The notes under the pieces are model-generated. The model searched no databases and was not told where the DNA came from. It worked only from the letters and a program-made list of their open reading frames with translations. From NCBI GenBank assembly GCA_029204225.1, contig CM055098.1:51190209-51252208 (forward strand): DNA of 62,000 nucleotides, written 5' to 3'. This document shows, one piece after another, positions 49,950-62,000 of this stretch; position 1 is the stretch's first letter, and each line of letters opens with the position of its first letter. The DNA is from Diphasiastrum complanatum. Taxonomy: Eukaryota; Streptophyta; Lycopodiopsida; Lycopodiales; Lycopodiaceae. A program made the translations under genes and the position numbers.

Positions 49950-51700
49950 TCGGCCAGATTGAGCGTGATCGATGCTAGGGCCTTAATCGTGTCTCAGAGT
50001 AATAAGACAAAGATATTTCAGGACATCATAGCCTATTATAAATTCGGTGGAGTGGTGTGGCAATCTTTTAAAATTGACTAATTAGTTCAAGGATCCAAAC
50101 TGGACTAGAACAATTACGCTTTGATGTAGCAGATTTGGTTTACTGTTTGAGTAGATCACCTGAACTGGATTGTGTTCGATCTACACCATATGATCAGGGA
50201 AGATCTTCAGGTTGGCGCAGGAGATGGCAGCTCCGGTGTCGATCATTGCTGTTAAGAGTGGCATCTATTATAGAGAAATCATGCATACACACACTAATAT
50301 GTGGTGCATATGAAATTGAAGTCTGTAACATATTAATGGGTTCCAACGGTGGCATGTGGGGTCGACATCAATATTAGCATCAAATGAATTAGTCCAACAG
50401 TCGATCACTATGGGAATTGAATCCATGGGCAAACTTTGAACTTGATGGAGTTCAATTTGCGGCTTCTGGACAAAGAGGATTTCGGCAAAAAACTCTCCTT
50501 TTTGGATCATGTATAACATGCGGGATTTATTCAACAAATGAATACAGATCGTCTGTGGGACGGTGTAAGCTTGTAACAGTGGCAACAACGTGTGAGATAA
50601 TTTTAATGGGTGTACTGTCTAAACTTGAAAGTAGTAGCCAGGAGGTGGCTGGATTGAAATGCCAGTGTCAATTGTGTAGGTCTCTCTTGAGGAAATGGGG
50701 ATTGATGTACGAGCTTTGATCATGTATTTAAAATTTGCAAGCTAGCACGACATGCTAGCTTTTACAACTTCAATAACCATTTTTTTATTATAAAAGTAAA
50801 CCTATATTTATAGAGTAACAAAGTATTTTGTAATGGACCTATTTAAAATTTGATGGATAGTCAAAGTTTTAAGTATGTATCAAACCACAATTCTTATTCT
50901 TAAAAAATCAAGTAGTGGCATAAAAAGAGTACCAGACCATGTGCTACCATTTTGTTGGATCATGGGTAGAAGAAACTCTCAAAAAATTTACTTGTAGATT
51001 GTTAAAACCCCTTCTAGGTGAGTTTGAGCATTAAAATAAGTTTTTTATTTTTTGATTTTTCCAAAATGCACTCTTAGTTTTAAGATTTTCAAAGATTTTA
51101 ATGCTCTTTGTAATGCAAACTTTCTCAAAATTTTCAATAATTTGAATGCCCATTCTAATGCAAATTTTTTCTTTGAATATCAATCACGTTGTTTATCTCA
51201 TTGAAGTGGTGATTAGGTTTTCTATAAATTTGTTTCTGTAGACCATATAGTCAGTGGTCACCATCAACGCTGAGGCAACTAGAGATGATCTGAATGCCCT
51301 TTATAAGGTCTTGATATATCAATCACCTTGTTATGAGTAAAGTCATGATTAGTAGGTGCAAAAATGAGTAGATGCAAAGATGACACATGTCATCGGATCA
51401 AATTATGCCTTGACACACTCCACTGTTCACCCTATGTACAAGACGAAATTTTAGGCTCTTAGAGATCCTCGTCGCTTATAAGCACGGATCAAATTACGTC
51501 CTCACAACCATTGGTGCAGGCGTTACCCAGCCTCTGTCTCAATAAGCAACTTCGAACACCCACGGGCATAAAGCCCGACATAAAGCACGTATACGCTTTG
51601 GATGCGTGACGCTAAAAAGCCCATCAAATCGAACCAGCTAAATTCCAAGAGGTATTGACCGTGAGAAAGCAGATCCATAAATGTGGTTAGATAAGATCCC
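49950..51700. other. Intergenic, no gene recognised
   Basis: Mixed-composition DNA. The longest frame (50,417-50,719) has no family feature, and the rest is AT-rich. The last 300 bases, leading to the promoter of the next gene, are less AT-rich. Confidence 0.4.
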
Positions 51701-51919
51701 GGACCACGAGATGAGTGAGTTCGGTGTGAAAGGGGAATACCACCGAATTGAGGTTTTTGGTAACCCTAAAATATCTATCGTAGATCTTTACATAAGAGCG
51801 GTTACATTGTAACGTTAGTCTTTCCGGCTGCCTTTCTCTCGCTCGCTCGCTCGCTCGCTCGCTCGCCTTGCTCGATCAGAGTCGGAGGATAGTTTCTTTG
51901 CTGCTTTGTGTGCTTGCAG
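51700..51919 (+). promoter_or_regulatory. Promoter and first 5'UTR exon of the RRM gene
   Basis: AACCCTAAAATATCT at 51,763-51,777 combines a telo-box-like AACCCTAAA with a perfect evening element AAAATATCT (51,769-51,777). In Arabidopsis these bind TRB/TCP-linked factors and CCA1/LHY-type clock MYBs respectively. About 65 bases on, a (GCTC)n tract (51,838-51,865) begins. A strong 5' splice site CAG|GTGAGG is at 51,919/51,920. The transcription start is inferred between the elements and the repeat. Confidence 0.5.
51838..51865 (+). repeat. (GCTC)6-7 microsatellite
   Basis: Tandem CTCG/GCTC units, probably in the 5'UTR of the RRM gene. Confidence 0.95.
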
Positions 51920-52577
51920 GTGAGGTATTCGCATCTTCTTTTCTTCGCCGTTTGTTGTATTATGGCATGATGGTTTCGTAGGAAACAAGGAAAATAATAT
52001 GGTTTTCCTGCGGGAAATTTGACTCTAAAGTTCATTCCGGTTTCTAACTGACAAGATTGTTTGAAAAAAACATGGGGATCAAGCTAACTGCCTGCTTTTG
52101 CTTGCCTTTCCTTCGCCGTTCTTGTAGCCTGAGTAGCTTCATGATGTTCTAACACCTGTCTTGTGATTCCTGGATAGATATATTCCTTGTGGGCATTCCT
52201 GTTTCTGAGGTTTATTATATGATAAGTAAGAGCTCCCAGCATACTCTATTTATGATAATCTATTTTTATTTTGCACCTGAATGGGGTAGATCTCACATAT
52301 TTCAACTTCTGTCGTTCGACGGTATGGAAATTCAATGTTGTCGTAATTCAAAATATGTGAATCACAGGATTTTTCCTTTATCACCGTGCATTTATCTTAT
52401 ATGCTGTTAATTATGTGTGCTTTTGTTTCTACTGTATGCTTTTATTTCTCTTGCATGGGTTTTCTTAGTGTGTTTGCGATCTTCTTACTTAAGTATCATT
52501 GTGTCGGGTCGTTATTGAAGATATTTTTCCTTGACTATTTTCTGTCAGCTATCTGTACTTACTTTTCTGGTTGGCAG
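51920..52577 (+). other. 5'UTR intron of the RRM gene
   Basis: GTGAGG at 51,920 to GGTTGGCAG at 52,577. It is T-rich in its second half, and the start codon lies 25 bases into the next exon. Leader introns of this kind often raise expression in plants. Support is from splice signals only. Confidence 0.6.
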
Positions 52578-52602
52578 GTGAAGGATAACAAAGCAAGTGA
52601 CA

Positions 52603-55600
52603 ATGGCTGACTATGGCCGACGCTCTCCTTCCAAACGGACACGTCGAGATTTCGGTTGCTTTCTTTCTGCGTAACTTGAGGGTTTTAAGTTCAATGTTTT
52701 ACGTCTTGTTTATATCAGTGTTCGGTGCATTTTCGTTTGCTGATGTCTGTCTGTATGTCTCACCTTCGGATGTTTTGTCCTTTCTTACTGCTTTATTAAA
52801 TCGACGATGACGCTTGTCAGCATGTGAACATAAGTTGCTTGTTAGGATGCCTCTAATAGGAAGCAAATTGTCGTGGCTGGCAGAGGAGCTTGCACCCAGG
52901 GCAAGCTATGGCTCCTCCAGAGGCGGATTCCCTGATGTCGGTAGAGGCTACGATGACCGAAGTACAGGACTTGGATTAAGAGACTTCGTGCAAGTGAGAG
53001 TGTCTGAACTTGTCAAAAACTGGTGTATGAGGGCATTTTTGAAGTGTTCAGCTTCCATCATAGTATTAAAAGTGCCGTCTTTAGGAGTCCTTGATTATTT
53101 GCGCTACCTCTCTTACACGCATCACTTAACATTGCTTTTGTTTTGGGTCCTCATTATTTGAAGTTAACCAGTTATTAAGTGACTAGCTTTGCACCTCTGA
53201 ATCGGTGATATGGTCTTATTTGAAGGTGACCTTTTTAATCAAGTGGCCTTGCTATTCACTATTCACGTAAATTAGAGATATAGTTGGTTGCTTGAAGTTG
53301 CAAAAAATCGTAGTTGACAGCTACTAAGTAATCCGTCTAGCTTTAAGCATGCGGAAGGCCAATAATGTTCAAGATAAGTGTCAGAGTATTCTCAGAGCTC
53401 GTGTGTTATAGCATATCAAGTTTTATATGCTTGAATGAGGTTTAGAAAGTGCATTATTAGGTTGGAGTTTATGTTTGCTAATTCTTCCATGCTATTGCCA
53501 CGCTTCCAACAATATCCTTGTTACTGAAGGTGATGCCCCTCTTTTACAGGTTCCATATATGTCTAATGTTGGCTACAGTGCTGCCCCTGGTTTGGGCGTA
53601 AGCTTGACTGGAGCTGGAGGTGTAAGTGCTCTTGGAGGGGCTGGCAATTGGGCATTGGATGACCCAGCTCTATCGGCACGCTTGGCAGCTTATGACACTG
53701 GTTTGGGTGGAAGACCTTCAGCTTTTGGTTTAAATGGTGCAGGTTTGAAGTCAGAAAGTGGTCGAAGTGCTGCTAGCATCCTTCCCGAGGATGCATCAGC
53801 CACTCTTTTTGTGGATGGTCTGCCTGCTGACTGCTCCCGCAGAGAGGCTGCACGTATCCAATGTTAGAACTCGTAAAAATATAAGTAGGTCCATATTGAA
53901 TTATCTTTTAATCTCTGATTGTACCACTTGTTAAAATAACTTAAAAGATTCTAGTTTTCCAGAGAAAATTCTTGACTTCTATCCTGAAGATATCTTTCGT
54001 CCATTCATTGGGTTCAAGGAAGTCCGAGTGGTTCACAAGGATGCAAAGCGGGTGAGTTTGGTCCACTTAATCTGTGAATGATTGTATATTTGCATTGTGT
54101 CTTTCCATCTATGCTTGTATACTTTAAATTGGGCTTTTCGCCGGTTCTTTTAGAATGTTAATCCTTTATTGCTGTTTTCATGAATTGTTTTTGTGACTAA
54201 CTTTTTTATCTTTGTGTCAGGCTTTTTGCATTTTGCTTCAATATTATACATGAAAGATTCGTGAATATGATATGGAATGAGTTGAGATGTTGTAGTAGGC
54301 TCTTTTTGTTGTGTGGGTCATGGTTATACAATGTTCTAGCATGCCTATGAAACCCTCATTTTGAATGTGAACAAATTTCTCTTTTTTCAGGACTCGTATT
54401 TTATTTAAAATATTCTCTAAAAACTTTGTAAAAAGTATTGTCTTGAAACTTACTTTTTTGGAGAGCTTTGCAAAGTGACATGGGAATGTGGCGACGTGCC
54501 ATGCGCTCCCAGACTGGTTGGGAAATGATAACATGACCGGCAATACATTTCTAAATGGAAACATGTTCCTTGGTGGTCTTTGTAGTCCAAACATTGGACA
54601 AAAGTGAGGAGATAGATACAAAAGCTAAAAACACTATGCTGATGTTTTGTTTATACGGCAGTGCAGCTGCATACATACAATACATTATTTGTTGCTTCTT
54701 AAATGTATAGCTTGAATTAATGTTAAATTTCACTTTTTGTATGTGTTATGATGCCTGTTCCAAGCGTCTTGCTTGGTCTAGAATTTTCTGTTCTGTATGT
54801 ACGGAATGGAATTTTCAATCCTTACGTTTTTTTTGTTCGATTTTGTCTTTATGTTGAAAAAATCTGTTACCCAATTTTGAGATAAACTTTGAAAGTTGAC
54901 CCCTATTTAGTGGTATTTGAAAAGTGCAAGAAACCCAATAGAATGTTGATACTTGGGCACCATACAAGTGAAAGTGTCAGCCTTTAGAATCTGAAACCTG
55001 TCCTTTGGCTGTTGGTCAGTTTCTATTAGGAGGCTTCAAATATCATATACAGGAAATGTCATCACTCTTGCGGTAAGTTTCAAACTTAGTTGCAGCGGAT
55101 CGCGATCTGCTTCAAAAATGTTTTGGATTGTGCGATCCAGAACGTCAGCGGTTCGTGACCCGGATCGCAAATTGTTTTTTTTTTTGGTGGAAAAAGGAGT
55201 AATGGCCAATTTTTTTTTGAGTTTAATACTAACTAAACCATAATTGAATGGTGGACATGCTTTTCAAATTTCCAATAGATATCAGAAATCAGTTTCGAAA
55301 TGGTGTTCTGATGCCAATGGTTTGCAGATCTACTGATTCCGTTTTTTGTTAGAAAACGATAGAAAGAGTTCGAAGGAGTCTTCCTTAGACTGGCAGGAAC
55401 CATCTACTGATGTCCAGTTTTCTAATGAATGTAGCCTGCAGCCATCTGAAACCAAGCAACAGATCTGCATAACAATTGTGTTATTGATATCCTTTCACAT
55501 GATACCCATATTGGCAACTATCCAAAAAAAAAAAGTTGCGTTCTGGGAAACCCTAATGGGAAATCCCGGATCGCGTTCCGGAATGCGGACTGCAACTTTG

Positions 55601-58600
55601 TTTCAAAATTGAAAAATAGGGTTAATTGTTTTTTTTTAATTCAGTAATTGCAATTAGAACAAAACAATTGTCATGGCCATTGTAGATGTGGAGATTTGAT
55701 GTTTGAAGGCACAAAAGTATCCGATAGGCATTGAAAATGTATTTTCTTTTAATGTGTAGTTAATTTTTTTTTGCAGGCAGCCGTATTTCATGTCTTGTTT
55801 TCCACTAATTTGAAAAATCTAACAAATGAAGTGCTTCGTAAAATTAAAAAGTTTGGCCATGTTCAGATACTTCAAATAAAGCACTTTTTTGTTTCTGATC
55901 GCGCAACTATGGTATGTATATCTCTTAACTGGATGTGTTACTATGACACAAGAACAATTACTATATGTCAAGACCTACTATCTTGATGTCATGTCACCCT
56001 TCCCATTCTCAATTTTCTCAGGGATAGTGGCTTTAGTGCTTATTGCAATTTCTGACCATGTTGCGAATGTCCAGTTTTTTTGGTCTTTTTTCCCAGTCTT
56101 TTCGAACATCTAGTTGACGTTTCGAAATGGGACGATTCAAATCTGTTTCGATTAAACATTGCATACATTGAGGGTCAAGACTCAATGGCAATGGCCATGC
56201 AACATTCCTCGGCATGGTCTTGTTGACTCGCTCTAAACCCTAGATCTAACACTAATCTCTAACTTTTGACATTAATTTCACACTAATCAATAATCAAACT
56301 AATGTAGATTCTATTATTTAACACTAATTTAATCAGTTTTGATTAATCTTCAGTTCTAAAGTTCTAGTTTCTAATTAATATTTTCTCATTCCCTACCTCA
56401 ACACACCCTCATACAAAAAAAAGAGCATGCACGCACACGCACACACACTTACCTTACAAACTCTCTCCAGACACACTCCGCCTCACAGACTCTCCCACCT
56501 CTCATACTCTTTTTTTCCCCCTCTCAAACTCAGAGAGAGTTGGAACCTCCAGTCCCGTTTTGAAAGGCTTTTCTTTTATGATTTTATTTTATAAAAACCG
56601 TTATGAAAATGAAAATCCAATTTGTATGGTCCATTTGAATCTGAACTATTTCAAAAAGGTTATTCTTTTTGAAGAAGCATTATTAATTGTGATTGTACAT
56701 AATTTTTTTTTTGGGATAGGTAAGTTTGAGGTGTTGATCTAACATTTCAAATGTGGTCCCAGAGCTTAGGTTGATCAAAAGTCGGCTTTTAATAGTGCTG
56801 CTATCAATAATTTAGAATCTGTTGGTTGAAAGACGAATCAATTTTTTTGAATCTTCATGGTTTTTGTCCTCTACAAATGAAAAACTCTTTTATTCAAGTC
56901 AGATTCTGGCAAACATTGGACCCTTTAATTGTATGGTTCTGATAACAGCGAGACAACCAAACTTTTGAGCGTACCCTTATTTCAGATATCCACTGAAATT
57001 CTGAGACGTAGGAATTGAGTTTGTCTGGTTATATTCTGATATATGTCTGTGTTTGGCATTATTCCAGTTTAGTATTTGCTAGTTGGTTGGCTGGCCAAAT
57101 TTGCTTAGCTCCCCACTGACCTTAGTAGCTATCCAGTTTACTTGCCAGAAAGCCTCGGTCATTTGGAGTTGTCCATTGATTTTATTGGGGGTGTTGAGCT
57201 CATTGAATTGGCCTCAACTGGAACATCCCGACCAATGTTGGCACCACAGTACTGTATGTTCGCAAACACTCTTATAAATTCAATCTCTAGTATTTGATAG
57301 GTGGCAAGCTTGCCATTGCCAGGCTTTCTTAGCTTCGTATGCCTCAAACCACCTTGATTTTGTACCATGCACCTACCTAATCTACATATTTAGAAAGCCT
57401 CCTTGATGATCCAGAGTTGTCTACAATCAAAATCATGAGTTTTTTTGTAGCTTCCACTAGAATATTTTGACTTGAATGTGTGTATTTCTTGACTTGATTG
57501 CTTCTACTTCAGAATGCTTGCCATGTCCGTGAAAACATGTTTTTGGTGTGTTTACCATGGTCTGTGTGTTTAGATATATACGATAAGTCATTTGTTGAAA
57601 AAATTTCTAACTTGTGTATATTCAGTTAACAGCACAGTAGAGTTAGTATAATGGAAGCGTGTTTTGGTGTGTTATGATGTACCATGATCTGTGTGTCATT
57701 CAGCAAAAATCTTTTCAGCTGTTGCTGTATTCAAATCACAGACACTGTAGAGATATTAGTATCATAAGCATGCATCACAGTAAGTATTATGCTAACTTCA
57801 TTGGGTTCATTCTGAAATTTAACGCACCTAATGTTACAACTTTGTCATGATTGCAGGGGGGTGGAGACAAAGTGGTTCTTTGTTTTGTGGAGTTTACTGA
57901 TGCACGATGTGCAGCCACTGCTTTGGAGGCTTTACAGGGTAAATATCTCTCCCTGTGCTGTACCAAAAGAGTCTCAATTTTTTAGTGTGTTATGATGATT
58001 GGGCCACTTATGCAATTTTCAAATTGTTTAGTTTATGGTGAAGTGTAGGAGCAAAAGTGTTTTAGAGACGAGCAAACTTGTGAAACTTTCTAGAACTGGC
58101 ACTGGGACAAAGTGTTGTCAAGCACAGGATAGACAGTTGGCTTTATGACATCAAAACGTTGGCTCTACCGTATGAGATACTTGTTACCCGTTTATTTCGT
58201 TCTCTGATGAGACTACATTCAGTGGGAGTTGCAAAAGGTTTTAACCTCTTTCGTTCTTGGGGCAACAAATTGCAGTTGCTGTTAAGGTACCCTTATATTA
58301 TGGACTGCCATTGGCTGCTGTATAAGAGATTCTTAGTCCTTGGGAGCCGTCATATTTACCCATGCGTGGCCAGCGTTTACCCACTTGCTCATCAAGATCT
58401 GCACTTTCTGAGACAACAAATGTCCCTGCCAAAGTAAATCATTACTTTCTTCTAATTGTTGCTATTTATACTTTGGCACGCAGGATATAAGCTCGATGAG
58501 AAGGATTCCGATTCAACGTTGCGTGTAACTTTTGCAAAGTATTCTGGCCCTCGAGGTAGTGGCCCTCGCGATCGTTCGCCTGCTCGTGGCCGTGATCGCT

Positions 58601-58632
58601 CACCTTTCCGTGGGCGAGACCGTCGTCGGTAA
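52603..58632 (+). CDS. Single-RRM protein, nuclear-speckle RNA-binding (NSR/RBP1) type
   Basis: Six coding exons: 52,603-52,654; 52,884-52,993; 53,550-53,853; 53,990-54,051; 57,857-57,938; 58,484-58,632. All introns are GT-AG with frame kept, giving 252 aa. The N-terminus is basic (MADYGRRSPSKRTRRDF), then a Gly/Ala/Tyr-rich segment to about residue 130. One C-terminal RRM follows (about 139-222): RNP2 LFVDGL at 140-145, the family hallmark RREAAHIFRPFIGFKEVR, and a degenerate RNP1 KVVLCFVEF at 181-189. The tail is RG/RS-rich (RGSGPRDRSPARGRDRSPFR). This domain order and the HIFRPF motif match Arabidopsis NSRa/NSRb and Medicago RBP1, which bind pre-mRNA and long non-coding RNA in nuclear speckles and modulate alternative splicing. 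The start is the first ATG after the 5'UTR intron. The exact orthologue is not decided. Confidence 0.92.
52655..52883 (+). other. RRM gene intron 1
   Basis: GTTGCT...TGGCAG, phase 1 (splits Glu18). No other feature. Confidence 0.8.
52994..53549 (+). other. RRM gene intron 2
   Basis: GTGAGAG...TTTTACAG, phase 0. No other feature. Confidence 0.85.
54052..57856 (+). other. RRM gene intron 4 (3.8 kb, splits the RRM)
   Basis: GTGAGT after VVHKDAKR to ATTGCAG before GGGDKVVL, phase 0, falling in the loop between RNP2 and RNP1. It holds the possible DNA transposon at 55,076-55,611; otherwise it is AT-rich with no recognised genes. Confidence 0.85.
55076..55611. mobile_element. Possible non-autonomous DNA transposon (inverted-repeat ends)
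   Basis: The left end AGTTTCAAACTTAGTTGCAG (55,076-55,095) pairs with the right end read inverted, TTTTGAAACAAAGTTGCAG. Subterminal CGGATCGC motifs occur near both ends (55,096, 55,153 and 55,568). The interior is AT-rich without coding capacity. No target-site duplication is clear. Confidence 0.4.
57939..58483 (+). other. RRM gene intron 5
   Basis: GTAAATAT...CACGCAG, phase 1 (splits Gly204). No other feature. Confidence 0.85.
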
Positions 58633-58900
58633 TTTTCACGATCGCATGCGAAGGTGTGGTTTGAAGTCATGCCCTCTGCACCTGTCTAGGATTTCCCATT
58701 AAACAACGCGGTTAAACATCGACAAAGATTTTCCTTTTTGACAAATTTGCGGTTGACACTCATCAATATAGGCATCGTGCGATCTCAATAGAGCAGCTGC
58801 TCTTTATTAACTTGTTTGGTGATTGCGTATTATCGTTAGTATGAACTTGCACCGAGAAGGGTTCTTAACAACAAATAAAGATCTAATGTGCTTAAACATT
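58633..58900 (+). terminator. RRM gene 3'UTR with AATAAA
   Basis: The stop TAA is at 58,630-58,632. AATAAA at 58,874-58,879 is a candidate poly(A) signal about 240 bases downstream. Confidence 0.5.
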
Positions 58901-60480
58901 TACTGAAGATTTCTTGCGAGTTGTTTGTGTCTACTTTCATGGCGTTTGTTAAGATCATTATACCGTCGCTCTAAGAGTCCGATAGCATTTCTGAGAGCGT
59001 GTAACCGCATTAGTGACGGTTTTGTGGTTTGCAGCTTATCGACAATGACCTTGATCAAGAGACATTACATCACATTTGTGGCTTTTGGCTATTTGGTTAA
59101 AGCTGATTTGTGTCAAAGCTTAGAAAAGGAGCATAGTGATGGACGAGCAATTGTGAAGCGGCTTACTTTCGTTTTAACAGGCACTGAGAATCAAGCACCT
59201 GAAGGATGGACTTTTAGATGGCTACAAGTAGAGTCGCAATTTCGATAGTATGAATACTTTTTCGACTAGTCAAGATATTTTTATTTAGTTTGTGCCTTTG
59301 AAACTTAATGAAAGTTCATCCTGGAGACACGAGATGCTTGATCTCTTGACAGAAACAACTCGCTGATAGATGTGCAATTCTCCATGATCCAATCACACAA
59401 GTACATTATCTCTTTGCTTTCTGTTTATTAAGTTTGTGATAAATCTGGTTTTTGATAAGGTGTCTTTTGCGAATTAAGTTATGTCAACACAATCGAATGG
59501 TCATACAATCAGTAGTTGTTTTGGTCGAACCCCGCTGGCATATTCGATTCTTGACTTTGCTATCATGTACACTTGCTCCTGCAACTCAGCTGATTAGGTC
59601 ACCTGTTATGTGGTTCAGAAGTTCTTTCTACAAGACCTGGTTTTTTATGGTGCTAAGAAATCGCATCATATATTCGAAATGCAAAGGACCCCGCCAGGAT
59701 TTCTCATGTGATTTCCTGGTCATCACCTACTTGCGTTTTAGGCATATTCTGGTTGAAAATGCTCAACAAGCTTATCTTTTACCACCTTAGCCTGTGTAGA
59801 CGTATTGTCCAGGGGATAGGTTCAGGTTTTGGTTTTGATACGAGTGGGCTAAAAGGGTAGTCTGTGTCGCTATTTTCATGCGTTTTAAGGATTATGCGTA
59901 AAAGGTCCTGCATAAAAGTGTTCGGCAGAATTTTTAATGCGAGGTGCGGAGGTTTACTAGGAGGGGGTGGGGGGATGGGTTTTCAGATGAGGTTCATTTA
60001 TGCTGGGTGTCTAGTAGTGAGATATGGGCTTTTCCTATATATCATTATGGCAGAGAAGATCATGATGTCGTCTTAGCGCCATCAGGGGACCAAATGGGAT
60101 TGAATAACCCAAATGAAGCTTATGCTGTGAACAGTCCACGATGTGGTCATCTTAACTCTTTTGCTTTTCTGCGTTTTCAAAAGGACGTATCTACTTTGGA
60201 TGGGGACAGCTCGTGGTTTGTTGCTTATGGTTATACGATATTTGTCAGTTGCATGCTTAATTCAGAGGTCCAGAAATATAAAATTATCACCGGCAAAAAG
60301 GAATTCTATCAGGCAGATCTACAAAATTACTCAGTGCAACAATAACTAATTATCTAATTGCGTAGACATACAGAATATTGAACTAGAATACTATTGTGAT
60401 GAGATACTTGAAAGTTGGACAAATTGCATTTGTGTTCTTTTCTCCAGCTGTGCATTTCTACACGGTGGGGTACATGAGAT
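58901..60480. other. Intergenic, no gene recognised
   Basis: Several frames of about 100 codons occur (for example 58,925-59,248 and 59,944-60,345) but none shows a domain, and none joins into a gene across plausible splice sites. Confidence 0.4.
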
Positions 60481-60489
60481 AAATTTTTG

Positions 60490-61030
60490 CATTCCGGCCA
60501 GGAGATATCCTCGCTGAACTGAAGAGGTTTCATATGAGCACATGGGCAAAACTTTTGGGATGCAAGGTAGCAGCACTAAGCAAAAATATCCTTCAGGAAT
60601 GACTGCAATATATTTTACATTATTAGTCAAGCACCTTAATATTTTGAAAATGTCTTTGTTTCACTTTCAAGGATCATATTACATTTCAATTTCTGTAAAC
60701 AAATCACATATGGGACCCTGGAGCTTATTCAGAGTTTCCTACTTTGTAACAAGACATACGATAAGGAGGTGGGATCATATTCCGCATTCAGGCCACTAGA
60801 TATTGTCACTGAACTGGAGAGGTTTCAAATGACCAGATGGATATTATGCTGGGATGCAAGGGACCACTATGGAAGTGTTTTGAAATGGTTGCAGTACAGA
60901 TATCTTCATAATCCAAAACACCTTAGGGCTTAAAAATATCTTATTTGCAATTTTGGTATGCAGATCACACACATTTGCATAAATATCAGGATCCTAGCTA
61001 GAGTTTATTCACAAGTTACTATTTTGTAAC
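60490..61030 (+). repeat. Diverged tandem duplication, ~294-bp period
   Basis: GCATTC.GGCCA, CTGAACTG.AGAGGTTTCA, GGGATGCAAGG, then TTATTCA.AGTTnCTA.TTTGTAAC occur in the same order from 60,490 and 60,784. They are strongly diverged. Confidence 0.75.
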
Positions 61031-62000
61031 ATTATAGGACAATTGATCAGGACCACCTTGGCTTTGTAGTTTACTATGTTGTGGCATGGAAATATAAGAG
61101 TTTCTAGAGGCTAACAAAATAAATCGATCAAAAGTGCTTAGAGCTTTCTTAAGTTGTCTTGGAAAACCACCATGATAATATTGCAGGCAAATCAAGCATG
61201 GTCTTGCTAGCTCTATACAGCCTTGGAATTTTGGTTGTGTTGAGGACTTTATCATTGAGCAAAAGCATATATATAGTGAAAAGAACAGTTGCATTCTTAT
61301 TGAGAGGATATATTCTGCAGCTCAGGCAAAAAATGCAAAGGTGATAACAGGAGGTAGAAAATTGAGTCAAATATAGCATTTGTGAAGTCAATGTACTGGG
61401 TAGGAAAGGACAGAGAGCGGCTTTCTGGTGAGAGTTTTCAAGTGAATTTATCAATTAAAAAATCATATCTAGTTGAAGAAATGTGAAAGGATCATCAAAA
61501 AGGTGTTAAACTGCCATGTAAATGGTGAGTCCTGAAAAAAAAATGCAGTATGTCAAGTACAATTTTTAATGTCTGCTATTAATGATGCCTTGTAGGGAAG
61601 TTTTTGACGATGGATTGGGTTTTTATAGATGATGATTCAAAACAGGGAGTCACATTAACATTCTCAGTTGAGAAATATAGTGCTCCATAGCAATTACATG
61701 TAATGTAGCATGGGTGAGGTTATGACCTTGCTGGACATACCCAAGCAACATATTTTCAAGGAATTGCATTTTCTAATTGAGGAAAGTGCATATTAACAAC
61801 AAATAGCATAGGTGATAGTGACTACCACCACCACGGTGGTACAAGCTGAGAAAGAATAACAAGGAGTACTTTCTTACAAGGTGATTGCAAAGAGACGAGC
61901 CATAGATATTGGAGATTGTGTATGTCATAGTGGACAACTATACCAAGTGCCACAACAGTGATTTATAATATAGGAAGGACAACCTTTAATTAGTGTTGCG
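61031..62000. other. Intergenic, no feature seen
   Basis: AT-rich DNA to the window end. No coding, RNA or repeat feature is recognised. Confidence 0.4.

Noticed and set aside
50417-50719. 100-codon frame in the 50 kb interval
   Set aside because: No homology recognised and no plausible splice partners. It could be a retroelement leader, but this cannot be shown.
51838-51865. Short regular repeats resembling an array
   Set aside because: A simple GCTC microsatellite with no spacers, not a CRISPR-like array. CRISPR would not be expected in a plant nucleus.
55773-55915. Possible extra exon in RRM intron 4 (after TTTTTTTGCAG)
   Set aside because: It has an acceptor-like start, but inserting it would interrupt the RRM between residues that are contiguous in the family. 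Treated as cryptic at most.
58925-59248. 107-codon plus-strand frame after the RRM gene
   Set aside because: No domain, no supporting upstream or downstream exon, and it begins shortly after a likely poly(A) signal.
59944-60345. 133-codon frame
   Set aside because: No recognisable family. Its composition is that of surrounding intergenic DNA, and it overlaps other frames of similar length.

Overview
This window looks like nuclear DNA of a land plant. Two intron-rich genes with plant-type proteins sit in a background of decayed Ty1/copia and Ty3/gypsy LTR retrotransposons and long GA/CT microsatellites. Introns reach 11.8 kb, retroelements are nested, and the copia primer-binding sites match plant initiator tRNA-Met. 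The species cannot be read from the sequence.

Layout. 1-8 kb: degenerate LTR elements, comprising a plus-strand copia remnant (2.8-4.1 kb), a decayed minus-strand coiled-coil/proline-rich frame with an LTR-like end (4.5-6.5 kb), and a minus-strand copia end and LTR (7.0-7.9 kb). 9.5-24.6 kb: a five-exon gene on the plus strand for GPN-loop GTPase 1 (GPN1/XAB1; QQT2 in Arabidopsis), 389 aa and apparently intact. Its second intron holds a minus-strand copia, interrupted by a plus-strand chromovirus fragment, which is itself interrupted by a non-autonomous copia-type element. 24.6-30 kb: intergenic DNA with three independent local duplications, a long hairpin and two giant CT tracts. 30.6-49.9 kb: a retrotransposon cluster. 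It includes one nearly complete minus-strand copia with both LTRs (34,014-40,347), whose 5' LTR carries what looks like the end of a two-exon cellular gene. It also includes three fragments of a second copia subfamily in both orientations. 51.8-58.9 kb: a second gene on the plus strand, with a 5'UTR intron and six coding exons, encoding a 252-aa single-RRM protein of the plant nuclear-speckle RNA-binding (NSR/RBP1) type. 58.9-62 kb: intergenic DNA with one diverged duplication and no recognisable gene.

The two host genes are not an operon. Both belong to general RNA-polymerase/RNA-processing machinery: GPN1 acts in assembly and nuclear import of RNA polymerase II, and NSR-type proteins act in alternative splicing. 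Their neighbourhood gives no evidence of a shared pathway. No tRNA, rRNA or CRISPR locus was recognised. Exon borders were placed by hand from reading-frame continuity, GT-AG sites and family knowledge; no alignment or transcript evidence was available.
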